NCBI GenBank assembly: GCA_963765295.1
Contig: CAVXVO010000004.1
Coordinates: 505,696 to 569,695, forward strand
DNA: 64,000 nucleotides
Reading direction: 5' to 3'
Origin: PALSA-612 sp963765295
GTDB taxonomy: Bacteria > Actinomycetota > Thermoleophilia > Gaiellales > Gaiellaceae
In this document: positions 20,030-28,005 of the stretch, one piece after another
Numbering within the stretch: position 1 is the first letter of the stretch
Layout: each line of letters opens with the position of its first letter
The notes under the pieces: model-generated
The model's database searches: none
Told to the model about the DNA's origin: nothing
What the model saw: the letters and a program-made list of their open reading frames with translations, nothing else
Program-made: the position numbers and the translations under genes

Positions 20030-22114
20030 GTGGAACGCGCGACGCTCGAGATCCAGGGCATGACCTGCGCCTCGTGCGCGGCCGGGATCGAGAAGTGCCT
20101 CGGGACGCTCGACGGCGTCGAGGAGTGCTCGGTCAACTTCGCCACGCACACGGCTTCGGTCGCCTTCGACCCCGATCGGGTCGACACCGACGGGCTCGTG
20201 GCCGCCGTCGAGGACGTGGGGTACGGCGCCTCGCTCCCGGGCGAGCACACGCACATACACGACCACGGCCCCGACGCCCGCCTGCTCGTCGCCACGGCGG
20301 CGCTGACGCTGCCGCTCGCGCTCGTCGCGATGGTGCCGGCGTTCCACTTCGCCGGCTGGGAATGGCTCGCGTTCGCGCTCGCGACGCCGATCGTCTTCGT
20401 CGGCGGCATGCCTTTCCACCGCGTGGCGATCGCGCAGGCGCGGCACCGCCGGGCGACGATGGACACGCTGATCTCGATCGGCACGCTCGCGGCCTGGGGC
20501 TGGTCGACCGTGGTGCTGTTCGCCTCACTCGGCGCGGACACGTACTTCGAGGTCGCGGGTGTGGTCACGACGCTGATCCTGCTCGGGCGCTACCTCGAGT
20601 CGCGTGCCACGCAACGCGCCGGCGACGCGCTGCGCGCGCTGCTCGAGCTCGGCGCGCGCGAGGCGAGTGTGCTGCGCGACGGCGTCGAGGTGCCCGTTCC
20701 GGTCGACCAGCTCCAGGTCGGCGACGTCTTCGTCGTCCGGCCGGGCGAGAAGATCGCCACCGACGGCGTCGTCGTCGAGGGCCGCTCGTCGGTCGACCGG
20801 TCGATGCTCACCGGCGAGCCCGTCCCCGTCGACACCGCGCCCGGGGACGACGTCGTAGGCGCGACGATCAACGTGGACGGACGGCTCGTCGTGCGCGCCA
20901 CGCGCGTCGGCGCCGAGACCGCCGTCGCCCGGATCGCGCAGATGGTCGCCGACGCACAGGCAGGGAAGGCGAGCGTGCAGCGGCTCGCCGACCGCGTCTC
21001 GGCGGTGTTCGTGCCGATCGTGATCGGCATCTCGCTCGCGACGCTCGCCGGCTGGCTCGCCGTGACGGGCGACGCGTCGGCCGCGTTCACGGCCGCCGTG
21101 TCGGTGCTGATCATCGCCTGCCCGTGCGCGCTCGGACTCGCGACGCCGGTCGCGCTCATGGCCGGCACCGGCCGCGGCGCACAGCTCGGCATCCTCGTCC
21201 GCGGGCCCGAGGTGCTCGAGCAGACGCGCAAGATCACGACGGTCGTGCTCGACAAGACCGGCACCGTCACGGAGGGGCGGATGGTGCTGACGGAGGTGCG
21301 GACGATGAACGGCGCCAGCCGCGAGGACGTGCTGCGACTGGCCGGGGCGCTCGAGGACGCGAGCGAGCATCCGATCGGACGCGCGGTCGCCGCCGCAGCC
21401 CATGCCGAGGTCGGCGCGCTCCCACCCGTCGAGGCGTTCCTGAGCCGCGCGGGCGTCGGCGTCTCGGGACGCGTCGAGGGGCACGAGGTCGAGGTCGGGC
21501 GCTCGAACGGCCGGCTCGTCGTCGGCTGGGACGGCGAGGCCCGGGCCGAGCTCGTCGTCGAGGACACGGTCAAGCCGTCGAGCGCCGAGGCGATCCGCGA
21601 GCTGCAGCGGCTCGGCCTGACCCCGGTGCTGCTGACCGGCGACGCCGAGGAGACCGCGCGCCGGATCGCCGGCGAGGTCGGGATCGAGCGCGTGATCGCC
21701 GAGGCGCTGCCGGCCGACAAGCTCGCCGAGATCGCGCGCCTGCAGGCCGCCGGCGAGGTCGTCGCGATGGTCGGCGACGGCGTCAACGACGCCCCGGCGC
21801 TCGCGCAGGCCGACCTCGGCATCGCGATCGGCACCGGCACCGACGTGGCTGTCGAGGCGAGCGACCTGACCCTCGTTTCCGGCGACCTACGCGCGGCGGC
21901 CGACGCGATCCGGCTTGCGCGGCGCACGCTGCGCACGATCGAGGGCAACCTCTTCTGGGCCTTCGCCTACAACGTGGCCGCGATCCCGCTCGCGGTCGCC
22001 GGCCTGCTCAACCCGATCGTGGCGGCGGCGGCCATGGCCGGATCGAGCCTGTTCGTGGTCGGCAACTCGCTCCGGCTCAAGCGCTTCCGGAGCCGACGGG
22101 AGGAGACGCGATGA
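20030..22114 (+). CDS. copA: Copper-exporting P1B-type ATPase CopA
   Basis: A Cu(I) efflux pump of 694 residues. The N-terminal HMA domain has GMTCASC (Cys13, Cys16), followed by a His-rich linker HTHIHDHG at 73-80. Core motifs are TGEP (261-264), the transmembrane metal site CPC (Cys364, Cys366), phosphorylation Asp408 in DKTGTVTE, the SEHPIGRAV nucleotide-site motif and GDGVNDAPALAQAD. GTG 20030 is fixed by the HMA domain, which begins at once, and by the -10 six bases upstream. The stop overlaps csoR (ATGA). Regulation by CsoR is strongly indicated. Confidence 0.97.
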   Translation: MERATLEIQGMTCASCAAGIEKCLGTLDGVEECSVNFATHTASVAFDPDRVDTDGLVAAVEDVGYGASLPGEHTHIHDHGPDARLLVATAALTLPLALVAMVPAFHFAGWEWLAFALATPIVFVGGMPFHRVAIAQARHRRATMDTLISIGTLAAWGWSTVVLFASLGADTYFEVAGVVTTLILLGRYLESRATQRAGDALRALLELGAREASVLRDGVEVPVPVDQLQVGDVFVVRPGEKIATDGVVVEGRSSVDRSMLTGEPVPVDTAPGDDVVGATINVDGRLVVRATRVGAETAVARIAQMVADAQAGKASVQRLADRVSAVFVPIVIGISLATLAGWLAVTGDASAAFTAAVSVLIIACPCALGLATPVALMAGTGRGAQLGILVRGPEVLEQTRKITTVVLDKTGTVTEGRMVLTEVRTMNGASREDVLRLAGALEDASEHPIGRAVAAAAHAEVGALPPVEAFLSRAGVGVSGRVEGHEVEVGRSNGRLVVGWDGEARAELVVEDTVKPSSAEAIRELQRLGLTPVLLTGDAEETARRIAGEVGIERVIAEALPADKLAEIARLQAAGEVVAMVGDGVNDAPALAQADLGIAIGTGTDVAVEASDLTLVSGDLRAAADAIRLARRTLRTIEGNLFWAFAYNVAAIPLAVAGLLNPIVAAAAMAGSSLFVVGNSLRLKRFRSRREETR

Positions 22115-22401
22115 CCCACGGCTACGCGGAGAACAAGGACGCGATCGTCAAGCGCCTGCACCGGATCGAGGGCCAGGTCCGCGGCATCGAGCGCATGGTC
22201 GACGAGGACCGCTACTGCATCGACATCCTGACGCAGCTCGGCGCCGTCACGACCGCCCTCGACAGCCTCGCGTTCCGGATCCTCGACGACCACGTCCAGC
22301 ATTGCGTGGCCGGTGCGCTCGCCTCGGGCGACGCCGCCGAGGCGGACGCAAAGAGCAAAGAGCTGCTCGCCGCGGTGCACCGCTTCGCCAGAACTCGCTG
22401 A
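22111..22401 (+). CDS. csoR: Copper-sensing repressor CsoR
   Basis: A 96-residue all-helical DUF156 repressor. The Cu(I) ligands fall at Cys36, His61 and Cys65, the same numbers as in Mycobacterium tuberculosis CsoR, and the basic RLHRIEGQVRGIERM helix that contacts DNA is present. ATG 22111 overlaps the copA stop, so pump and repressor are made together. Its operator is visible upstream of copA. The presence of Cys36 and His61 separates it from RcnR/FrmR relatives. Confidence 0.96.
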   Translation: MTHGYAENKDAIVKRLHRIEGQVRGIERMVDEDRYCIDILTQLGAVTTALDSLAFRILDDHVQHCVAGALASGDAAEADAKSKELLAAVHRFARTR

Positions 22402-22730
22402 GTGACGCGACGTTCCCTCCGTCGGGGGATATCGAAGGGGAAGCAATCGTCTCAAGCTCAGAGCATGACCGCGCGCCTCAGAAGAGGGCATTCGACCGGC
22501 GAGCGGCGCCCGGCGACCCGATCCTGGGCAGCCGGCTAGCGGGAGGGGGCGCGGACTGCGGCCCCGCGCTTCCTCCCCGCTCTGCTGCACGACGCTCCAG
22601 GCGGCCGGAACCGATCGGGTTCCGGTCGCTTCGTCGTTCCCCTGAGCTGGTTCCGCGCGCTCAGTTCCAGGCCGGTCTCCTGTGCCGGGTTGGAGACCGA
22701 TCATCGGTGCTCGCCGCGAATACTCAAAGG
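22402..22730. other. Intergenic region without a convincing gene
   Basis: No reading frame here has protein-like composition; frames across it are continuations of shadow frames from copA. Apart from the -10-like AATACT at 22719-22724 near its right end I see no repeat or hairpin worth naming. Confidence 0.5.
22719..22724 (+). promoter_or_regulatory. -10 element of the CBS-domain gene (leaderless)
   Basis: AATACT is followed by six bases and ATG 22731. The same spacing is seen before other genes of this window, which supports ATG 22731 as the start. Confidence 0.4.
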
Positions 22731-23147
22731 ATGATTAGCCCATCCTTCGGCGAGTACGATCCCGGCGTGGCCCCCGAGAGCGAACGCGTGACGGACGTGA
22801 TGCTGAGCCGTCCGAAGACCCTGTCCTCGAGCGCGACGGTCGGGGACGTCCGCGAGTTCTTCCGAAACCCGCACGTCATGACGGCGCTACTCGTCGACGA
22901 CGGAGACTTCCGGGGCGCAATCGACCGCGGAGCCCTGCCGGACGATGCCGCCGACGACTCGAGCGCGCTCGGCTACGCCGCGCGCGACGTACCGACGATC
23001 TCACCGGACGCAGGGGTCGAGGACGCTCTCGCCGCGCTTCGCGGGGTCGAGTCCAGACGCCTCGTCGTCCTCGACACGGACGGAGCCAGGCTCCTCGGGC
23101 TCGTCTGCCTGAACACCACCGGCACCCGGTTCTGCACGAAACCATGA
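22731..23147 (+). CDS. CBS-domain protein
   Basis: 138 residues with two CBS repeats: VTDVMLSRPKTLSSSATVGDVREFF at ~20-45 and ARDVPTISPDAGVEDALAALRGVESRRLVVLD at ~84-115. CBS pairs bind adenine nucleotides and usually regulate a partner; here it stands alone, so the partner is unknown. ATG 22731 is supported by a -10 six bases upstream; GTG 22767 is an alternative. No gene is co-oriented directly behind it. Confidence 0.75.
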   Translation: MISPSFGEYDPGVAPESERVTDVMLSRPKTLSSSATVGDVREFFRNPHVMTALLVDDGDFRGAIDRGALPDDAADDSSALGYAARDVPTISPDAGVEDALAALRGVESRRLVVLDTDGARLLGLVCLNTTGTRFCTKP

Positions 23148-23206
23148 ACATCCGCACAGCGCGTCCGGTCGCGGGCAACGCAGCGTGAGGGACCGCCGCG
23201 GTCGGC

Positions 23207-24238
23207 TCAGCGGGTCGGGATCAGGCGGGTGCCTGCAGCCTTGAACGACGCCGAGACGCGCTGCCCCGCACGAAGCTGCAGTCGCTCCGCCGACGACGCC
23301 GTCACCTCGGCCACGAGAGGGCCCAACCCCACCCGCACGCGGTTCGCGACCGGGACGAGCGACGTGATCTCCGCCCAGATGTGGTTGAGCGCCGATTCCG
23401 AGACGGGCTCGAGCGCGATCGAGACCTCCCACGGGTAGATGACCGCGGTCACGTCGCCTTCGACCTCGTCGGTCGAGTAGATCCGCTCCCCGCTCGCGAG
23501 CGTCACCTCGGCGAGGCCGTTCGAGCCTCGGCGGGCGACCCCGCGGAGCAGGTTGGCGCCGCCGAGGCTGGCGACGAACGAGTCGGCCGGAAAGGCCACG
23601 AGCTCGGCGGGGGCCGCGAGCTGGACGAGCCGGCCGTCGACGATGACCCCCACACGGTCGGCGAGCGTCGACGCGTCCTCGAAGTCGTGGGTGACGAGCA
23701 ACGTGGGCAGGCCGCACTCGCCGAGGAGCTCGTGGAGCTCTCCGCGCACGCTGGTCCGGGTGTGCGCGTCGAGGGCCGACAGGGGCTCGTCGAGGAGCAG
23801 GACGGCCGGGTCGCGTGCAAGGGCACGGGCGAGCGCCACGCGTTGCCGCTCGCCTCCCGACAGGTGCGCGGGCCGGACAGCTGCGAGATGGCCGATCCGA
23901 AAGCGTTCGAGAAGATCGTCGACATCGCCACCACCCCCGAAGGCGACGTTGCGCCGGACGTCGAGATGGGGAAAGAGCGCGTACTCCTGGAAGACCAGGC
24001 CAACCGACCGCTCTTCGGGCGGCAGGCACACGCCCGTCTCGCTGTCGAACCAGCTCCGGTCGCCGCAGCTGATACGGCCGCGCTCGGGCCGTGCAAGCCC
24101 GGCGATCGTCCGGAGGACACTCGTCTTGCCCGCGCCCGAGGGGCCGACGAGCGCGACGGTCTCCGTCCCGACCTCGAGCGCTAGCTCGAGGGTGAACGAA
24201 CGTAGAGGAAGGGAGATGTCGAGCTGGAGCGCGTCCAT
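23207..24238 (-). CDS. modC: Molybdate ABC transporter ATP-binding protein ModC
   Basis: A 343-residue ATPase. Walker A GPSGAGKTS (~32-40), Q-loop VFQEYALFPHL, signature HLSGGERQRVALARAL, Walker B LLLDEPLSALD and H-loop VTHD are followed by a C-terminal TOBE domain (~285-343) with VANRVRVGLGPLVAEVTASSAERL, as in ModC. ATG 24238 lies inside the end of modB (58-base overlap). Last gene of the mod operon. The TOBE domain and gene order support molybdate over sulfate. Confidence 0.93.
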   Translation of the reverse strand: MDALQLDISLPLRSFTLELALEVGTETVALVGPSGAGKTSVLRTIAGLARPERGRISCGDRSWFDSETGVCLPPEERSVGLVFQEYALFPHLDVRRNVAFGGGGDVDDLLERFRIGHLAAVRPAHLSGGERQRVALARALARDPAVLLLDEPLSALDAHTRTSVRGELHELLGECGLPTLLVTHDFEDASTLADRVGVIVDGRLVQLAAPAELVAFPADSFVASLGGANLLRGVARRGSNGLAEVTLASGERIYSTDEVEGDVTAVIYPWEVSIALEPVSESALNHIWAEITSLVPVANRVRVGLGPLVAEVTASSAERLQLRAGQRVSASFKAAGTRLIPTR

Positions 24239-24996
24239 GCGGGGCGAACCTTGACTGCCAGCAGGATCATGGCGCTGATGAGCACGAGCAGGGCGCTGAT
24301 CGTCAGGGCGATGTCGAAGTTGACGTCGAACTCGGCGTAGATCGCGAGCGGCAGTGTCTGCGTGACGCCCTGGAAGCTGCCGGCGAACATGATCGTCGCT
24401 CCGAACTCGCCGATGCCGCGGGCGAACGCGAGCGCCGCGCCGGCGCCGAGGCCGCCGAGCGCGAGCGGCAACGCGACGCGGAAGAACACGCGGGCCGGCG
24501 ACGCCCCGAGCGTACGCGCGGCGTCGACCAGATTCTGGTCGAGCCCCTCGAACGCGGCGATTCCCTGCCGCAGATAGAACGGGCTGGCGACGAAGACGAT
24601 GGCCATGACCACCGCAACCTGCGTGAACGGGATCTCGAGCCCGAGCCAGCCGATCGGGGTCCCGAGCAACCCGACCCGTCCGAACGCGGCGAGCAATCCG
24701 ATGCCGGCGACCGCGGGGGGCAGGACGAGCGGCAGCTCGGCGAGCGTCAGCGCGAAGCTCCGCCCACGGAACCGCCGCCTGCCGATCAGGTAGGCGGTCG
24801 GGGTCCCGATCAGCAGGATCAGCGCCATCGCGATCGCGTTCGTCTTCAGGGTGACGACGAGCGCGTCGGTCACGACCGGATCGCCGAGCTGGCTGATCAG
24901 CGTGCCCGGCGGGACGCGCAGGAAGATCGCGAGCAACGGCAGCAGCAGAAACAGCGCCGCGATCCCCGCGGCGAGGAAGAGCCCGAAGCTGAACAG
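24181..24996 (-). CDS. modB: Molybdate ABC transporter permease ModB (start uncertain)
   Basis: An inner-membrane permease with six helices and the EAA loop LVDAARTLGASPARVFFRVALPLA. Homology begins around LFSFGLFLAAG. The frame is open further upstream but has no ATG, GTG or TTG near the expected N-terminus. Candidates are CTG 24996, CTC 25008 or ACG 25011; AGGAAG in the modA stop region sits at a plausible distance from the last of these. Either a rare start codon or a sequence error is involved. It lies directly after modA and overlaps modC. Confidence 0.88.
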   Translation of the reverse strand: MFSFGLFLAAGIAALFLLLPLLAIFLRVPPGTLISQLGDPVVTDALVVTLKTNAIAMALILLIGTPTAYLIGRRRFRGRSFALTLAELPLVLPPAVAGIGLLAAFGRVGLLGTPIGWLGLEIPFTQVAVVMAIVFVASPFYLRQGIAAFEGLDQNLVDAARTLGASPARVFFRVALPLALGGLGAGAALAFARGIGEFGATIMFAGSFQGVTQTLPLAIYAEFDVNFDIALTISALLVLISAMILLAVKVRPAWTRSSSTSPFLYVRSPSS

Positions 24997-25016
24997 CCGC
25001 CTGCTGAGCGTCGGAG

Positions 25017-25799
25017 CTACTTCCTGACCGTCCCCTTGGGGCCACCGAAACCGGCCGCGAGCAGGAGCTTCTGCCCCTGCTTCGACAGCACCTTGGCGAT
25101 GAACACCGCCGCGGCCGACCGGTTCGAGGAGCTCTTGAGGACGGCGATCTCGTACTTGACGTGCGGCTGCGCCCAGCCGGGAAGGAAGAGCGTCTTCACC
25201 TTCCCCGGCACCGTCTTGGCATCCGTGATGTAGACGAAGCCGGCATCGGCCTCGCCCAGCGACACCTTGGTCAGGATGTCTCGCACGTTCTGCTCGTTCG
25301 AGACGACGTTGGAGAGAACGCATTGCAGACCCAGGTTGGTCAGGATCTGCCGCGTGTAGGAGCCGATCGGCACTGACTTGTCGCCGATGTCGACCTTGAC
25401 GCCCGACTTGCAGAGGTCGTACACCTTCGTGATCCCTGCAGGATTGGACGTCGGCGTGATCAGCACCAGCCGGTTGGTCGCGAACACGACCGGCTTCAGG
25501 ACGAGCCCCTTCTGGAAGAGCTGCTCCGGGTACTTGGGACTCGCCGCCGCGAACACGTCTGCAGGAGCGCCCTGCTGGATCTGTGCCGCCAGCACGTCCG
25601 AGCCGCCGAACGAGTACTTGTTCGCCGAGTCGATCCGCGGGAACACGTTCGTCAGCGAGGACGCGGCGAGCACGGTCAGGCCCGCCGTCGTCTTGCCCGA
25701 CCGGGCTGGGCCGGCGCTCGCGGCACCGGCAAAGGCAGCGACGACCGCGAGCACGATCAGAGCAGCGATGTGCAGCCGCCACCGGACTGGGCTTCTCAC
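25017..25799 (-). CDS. modA: Molybdate-binding periplasmic/lipid-side protein ModA
   Basis: A 260-residue solute-binding protein with signal peptide (positively charged MRSPVRWRLH, hydrophobic core to ~25, AxA-like site near GAASAG). Family motifs are TVLAASSLTNVFP near residue 45, where the Ser residues bind oxyanion, and GAPADVFAAASPKYPEQL. EADAGFVYITDAK is the second-lobe motif. GTG 25799 is preceded by GGAGGAGGGGG. Located between the HTH-TOBE regulator and modB. Confidence 0.94.
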   Translation of the reverse strand: MRSPVRWRLHIAALIVLAVVAAFAGAASAGPARSGKTTAGLTVLAASSLTNVFPRIDSANKYSFGGSDVLAAQIQQGAPADVFAAASPKYPEQLFQKGLVLKPVVFATNRLVLITPTSNPAGITKVYDLCKSGVKVDIGDKSVPIGSYTRQILTNLGLQCVLSNVVSNEQNVRDILTKVSLGEADAGFVYITDAKTVPGKVKTLFLPGWAQPHVKYEIAVLKSSSNRSAAAVFIAKVLSKQGQKLLLAAGFGGPKGTVRK

Positions 25800-25820
25800 G
25801 TCGACCCCCTCCTCCGGAGG

Positions 25821-26198
25821 CTAGCGCCGGACCATGACCGAGGTCGCCTTGACGACCGCGGTCGCATCCATCCCCGGGCGGAGCCCGAGCTCTTCCAGTG
25901 ATTCGCGCGTGATGATCGACACGACGCGGGCGGGCTCGGTGACGTCGATGTCGACCTGGGCGAGCAGCCCGTCGACCTTGATCTCGCGGACGATGCCGCG
26001 GAACCGGTTCCGCGCGCTGAGCGTTCCGTCGCCCTGGGAGCCGCGGAGGCGTTCGATCTCGGCCGCAGCGACAATGCGACGGTTGCCACGGTCGCGGCTC
26101 GTCTCGATGCGGCCGTCCCGGTCCCAGCGCCGGATCGTGTCGATGCTGACGCCGAGGGCACGGGCAGCTTCGCCGATCGTGAAGTGCTGCTTAGGCAC
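25821..26198 (-). CDS. MerR-type HTH fused to a TOBE/Mop molybdate-binding domain (ModE-like regulator)
   Basis: 125 residues. Residues 5-50 form a MerR/excisionase-type helix-turn-helix (FTIGEAARALGVSIDTIRRWDRDGRI); residues ~62-122 form a Mop/TOBE domain (SARNRFRGIVREIKVDGLLAQVDIDV...GMDATAVVKATSVMV) that binds molybdate. It is probably the molybdate-responsive regulator of modABC, which follows after 21 bases. GTG 26198 lies seven bases after a TACGGT hexamer and inside a 13-base palindrome, suggesting autoregulation. Confidence 0.88.
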   Translation of the reverse strand: MPKQHFTIGEAARALGVSIDTIRRWDRDGRIETSRDRGNRRIVAAAEIERLRGSQGDGTLSARNRFRGIVREIKVDGLLAQVDIDVTEPARVVSIITRESLEELGLRPGMDATAVVKATSVMVRR

Positions 26199-26204
26199 TG
26201 CCTA
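26192..26204. promoter_or_regulatory. Palindrome over the start codon of the mod regulator
   Basis: TAGGCA-C-TGCCTA is a perfect palindrome around one central base and contains the GTG start of the HTH-TOBE gene. With the start-site-proximal promoter it would block initiation of transcription when bound, so it is a candidate operator for the mod operon. Confidence 0.5.
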
Positions 26205-26205
26205 G

Positions 26206-26211
26206 ACCGTA
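26206..26211 (-). promoter_or_regulatory. -10 element of the mod operon (leaderless)
   Basis: TACGGT on the minus strand ends seven bases before GTG 26198. No Shine-Dalgarno precedes that GTG. Confidence 0.45.
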
Positions 26212-26229
26212 GCACTCCGGTCGGCGTCC

Positions 26230-26829
26230 TCACGAGATGAACGGATCGAGGGCGGCGGAGCCCTCCTCGACGGTGAGCGGAACCGGGAACGACATGCCGA
26301 TCGGCTTGTCCAGTACGACTCCGGAGAACAGGCTCAGATGCTCCGCCTGGCTGGCAGCGATCCGCGCGAAGACGCCGCGCGTGCCGGCATCCTGAAGCGA
26401 CGCGACACCGCCCAGGTAGATGCCCAGGAACGCCGTCTCGAGCTGTATGCCGAGCTGGGCCGTGCTCTTTCTGCTCGCGAACGCCTTGGCAGGGAAGGTG
26501 AAGTCGAAATCCGAGGCCTGCCCCGGCGTCTGGCCGGCCCCGCTGAGGAACTTGGCCGTCGCCGTGTAGTGCTCGCCCTCGTTGAAGAGCGCGCGACCGA
26601 GAGAGCGCGCCTCCGCCTGGTCGAAGACTTTCGCGGCGAGAGCCTGCGTGTAGAACTCCGCGCCGAGCAACTCGGCCGCCAGCGCCAGGGTGACGACGGG
26701 AATGTCCGCCGGGCCGATGCCCGCAGCCGCCGTCGGTGCATCCGCCGCGAGCACGCCCCCGCCCACCGCGAGTGCGACGCCGCCTGCCGCTGTCCGGCTG
26801 AGCAGTTGAGCCCGGGTCAGCCCCGTCAC
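26230..26829 (-). CDS. Exported ferritin-like domain protein
   Basis: A 199-residue protein of the ferritin_2 type. A signal sequence (hydrophobic AAGGVALAVGGGVLAA, ending ADAPTAAAG) is followed by a four-helix bundle with Glu/His positions in LLGAEFYTQAL, NEGEHYTATAKFL and ASQAEHLSLF. GTG 26829 is chosen because AAAGGAGAT lies just upstream; the frame extends further but without coding character. Such proteins occur widely in Actinobacteria, with no proven function; iron binding is inferred from the Glu/His pattern only. Confidence 0.82.
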   Translation of the reverse strand: MTGLTRAQLLSRTAAGGVALAVGGGVLAADAPTAAAGIGPADIPVVTLALAAELLGAEFYTQALAAKVFDQAEARSLGRALFNEGEHYTATAKFLSGAGQTPGQASDFDFTFPAKAFASRKSTAQLGIQLETAFLGIYLGGVASLQDAGTRGVFARIAASQAEHLSLFSGVVLDKPIGMSFPVPLTVEEGSAALDPFIS

Positions 26830-26891
26830 CGATCTCCTTTCGCGCAGCCTAGGTAATGCCTGGACACCAGGGCCGGATAGTAACAGACTGA

Positions 26892-27422
26892 CTACCGCGG
26901 CCGGTTGTCCGAAACGGCGTCGAGAAAGCGGAGGACAGCCCGTGTCGACTCGAGACGCCACTGGACGAGCGTCCGCTCGAAGCCGGCCAGTCGCGGCTCG
27001 CGCTCCTCGAGTGCCGCGGCCACGGGCAGCAGCAGCGCTCGCTCGGCGTCGAGCAGTGGCCCCGGGTCGAGGCCTGACCGCTCGATGAACAGAAGCTTGA
27101 GCATCAGCAGCGACCGCACATCGCGAACATGCTCCACCGGTTCGGTCAACCAGACCCGGACCCGCCGCCTACCGACCGGAGTCGCCCGGATCGACGTCCG
27201 ACGCGGGCCACGCTCGCTGGGCTCGGCGGCTCCCTTCTCGATCAGCCCGCCGTCGACGAGGTCGTCGAGTGCGCGGTACACGAGCGGTCGTGAGAGCGAC
27301 CACACGCGACCGATCTCACCGTCCGGCCCGAGGGCCTTCGCCACGGCAAACCCGTGCGTCGGGCGCTCGGAGACGAGCGACAGCACGGCCCAAGCACCCG
27401 CAGCCAACGGCTTCTCGGCCAC
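26892..27422 (-). CDS. PadR-family transcriptional regulator
   Basis: A 176-residue regulator. The PadR winged helix covers residues ~8-85 (WAVLSLVSERPTHGFAVAKAL, VYRALDDLVDGGLIEKG, RTSIRATPVGRRRVRVWL) and a C-terminal helical dimerisation arm covers ~95-170. GTG 27422 stands six bases after TAGGGT, a leaderless arrangement. The neighbouring ferritin-like gene starts 62 bases downstream on the same strand and could be a target. Effector unknown. Confidence 0.88.
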   Translation of the reverse strand: MAEKPLAAGAWAVLSLVSERPTHGFAVAKALGPDGEIGRVWSLSRPLVYRALDDLVDGGLIEKGAAEPSERGPRRTSIRATPVGRRRVRVWLTEPVEHVRDVRSLLMLKLLFIERSGLDPGPLLDAERALLLPVAAALEEREPRLAGFERTLVQWRLESTRAVLRFLDAVSDNRPR

Positions 27423-27428
27423 GAACAG

Positions 27429-27434
27429 ACCCTA
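27429..27434 (-). promoter_or_regulatory. -10 element of the PadR gene (leaderless)
   Basis: TAGGGT on the minus strand ends six bases before GTG 27422, with no Shine-Dalgarno in between. Confidence 0.45.
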
Positions 27435-27497
27435 CTGCTCTCCGTCCCTGAAACGGGGGATGCCCAGGCCCGCCCGACTGGTCCATGCTGTGAACCG

Positions 27498-27842
27498 ATG
27501 CATACCGCGCACCTGCCCTATCGACGCTCGGAGGACGGCCTGACTCACTATCAGGCACGGCCCGTGATCATCACCGTCGGCGGACGCCGCCGGGTCCTGA
27601 CTCCGACCGACACGCAGTTCCTGCTCGCCGAGCTCAACCGCCTGCCGCAGACGCGCTGGCCGGCGGCGCCTTCGCTCCGCGCGCGGATGCTCGTCGGGCT
27701 GTCGCGAGGCTGGCCGGTCACGCTCACGGAGGACGAGCATCCGGCGCTCCTGCGCGCCCTCGAGGGGGCACGGACGCGCCGGCCGCTGTCCGTCAGCCTC
27801 CGCGAGCTGCGCGACTCGCTCGCCCCGGCCCTGGTCGGTTAG
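27498..27842 (+). CDS. Small protein of unknown function
   Basis: 114 residues from ATG 27498. Composition is protein-like, with YQARPVIITVGGRRRVLTPTDTQFLLAEL (beta-hairpin then helix) and a later helix RARMLVGLSRGWPVTLTEDEHPALLRALEGA. No membrane segment, no signal peptide, no cysteine. I do not recognise a family. It ends nine bases before the TPP riboswitch region, so its terminator, if any, must overlap the riboswitch leader. Confidence 0.6.
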   Translation: MHTAHLPYRRSEDGLTHYQARPVIITVGGRRRVLTPTDTQFLLAELNRLPQTRWPAAPSLRARMLVGLSRGWPVTLTEDEHPALLRALEGARTRRPLSVSLRELRDSLAPALVG

Positions 27843-27848
27843 AGTCTC

Positions 27849-27933
27849 CCGACCGGGGTGCCCCGGCCGGTCGTCCGGGGCTGAGATCACACCCGTCGAA
27901 CCTGATCCGGTTCGTACCGGCGAAGGGAGGCGC
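27849..27933 (+). promoter_or_regulatory. TPP (thi-box) riboswitch
   Basis: The conserved core is clear: GGGGTG at 27855-27860 on the 5' side, CTGAGA at 27881-27886 (the pyrimidine-binding J3-2 motif), ACCCGTCGAACCTGATCCGG at 27891-27910, and the 3' GAAGGGAGG at 27922-27930 that closes P1. The terminal GGGAGG doubles as the Shine-Dalgarno for ATG 27934, so TPP binding should hide the ribosome binding site (translational control). It precedes an NCS1/CytX-type transporter, a known partner class for thi boxes. Confidence 0.95.
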
Positions 27934-28005
27934 ATGAGCGTAGGCGTGACGGAGCTCACAGGTGAGCGGAGGCGGCGGCTCTGCCGGCGCCGGGAGCGGG
28001 AATGA
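27934..28005 (+). CDS. 23-residue leader peptide ORF coupled to the transporter
   Basis: ATG 27934 follows the riboswitch Shine-Dalgarno GGGAGG by three bases and opens a 23-codon frame rich in Arg (GERRRRLCRRRERE) whose TGA overlaps the transporter ATG (ATGA, 28002-28005). The spacing to the SD is short. If translated, it would relay TPP control to the transporter by translational coupling. Alternatively it is an accidental frame and the transporter uses only GAGCGGGA near 27993. No homologue is known to me. Confidence 0.45.
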   Translation: MSVGVTELTGERRRRLCRRRERE

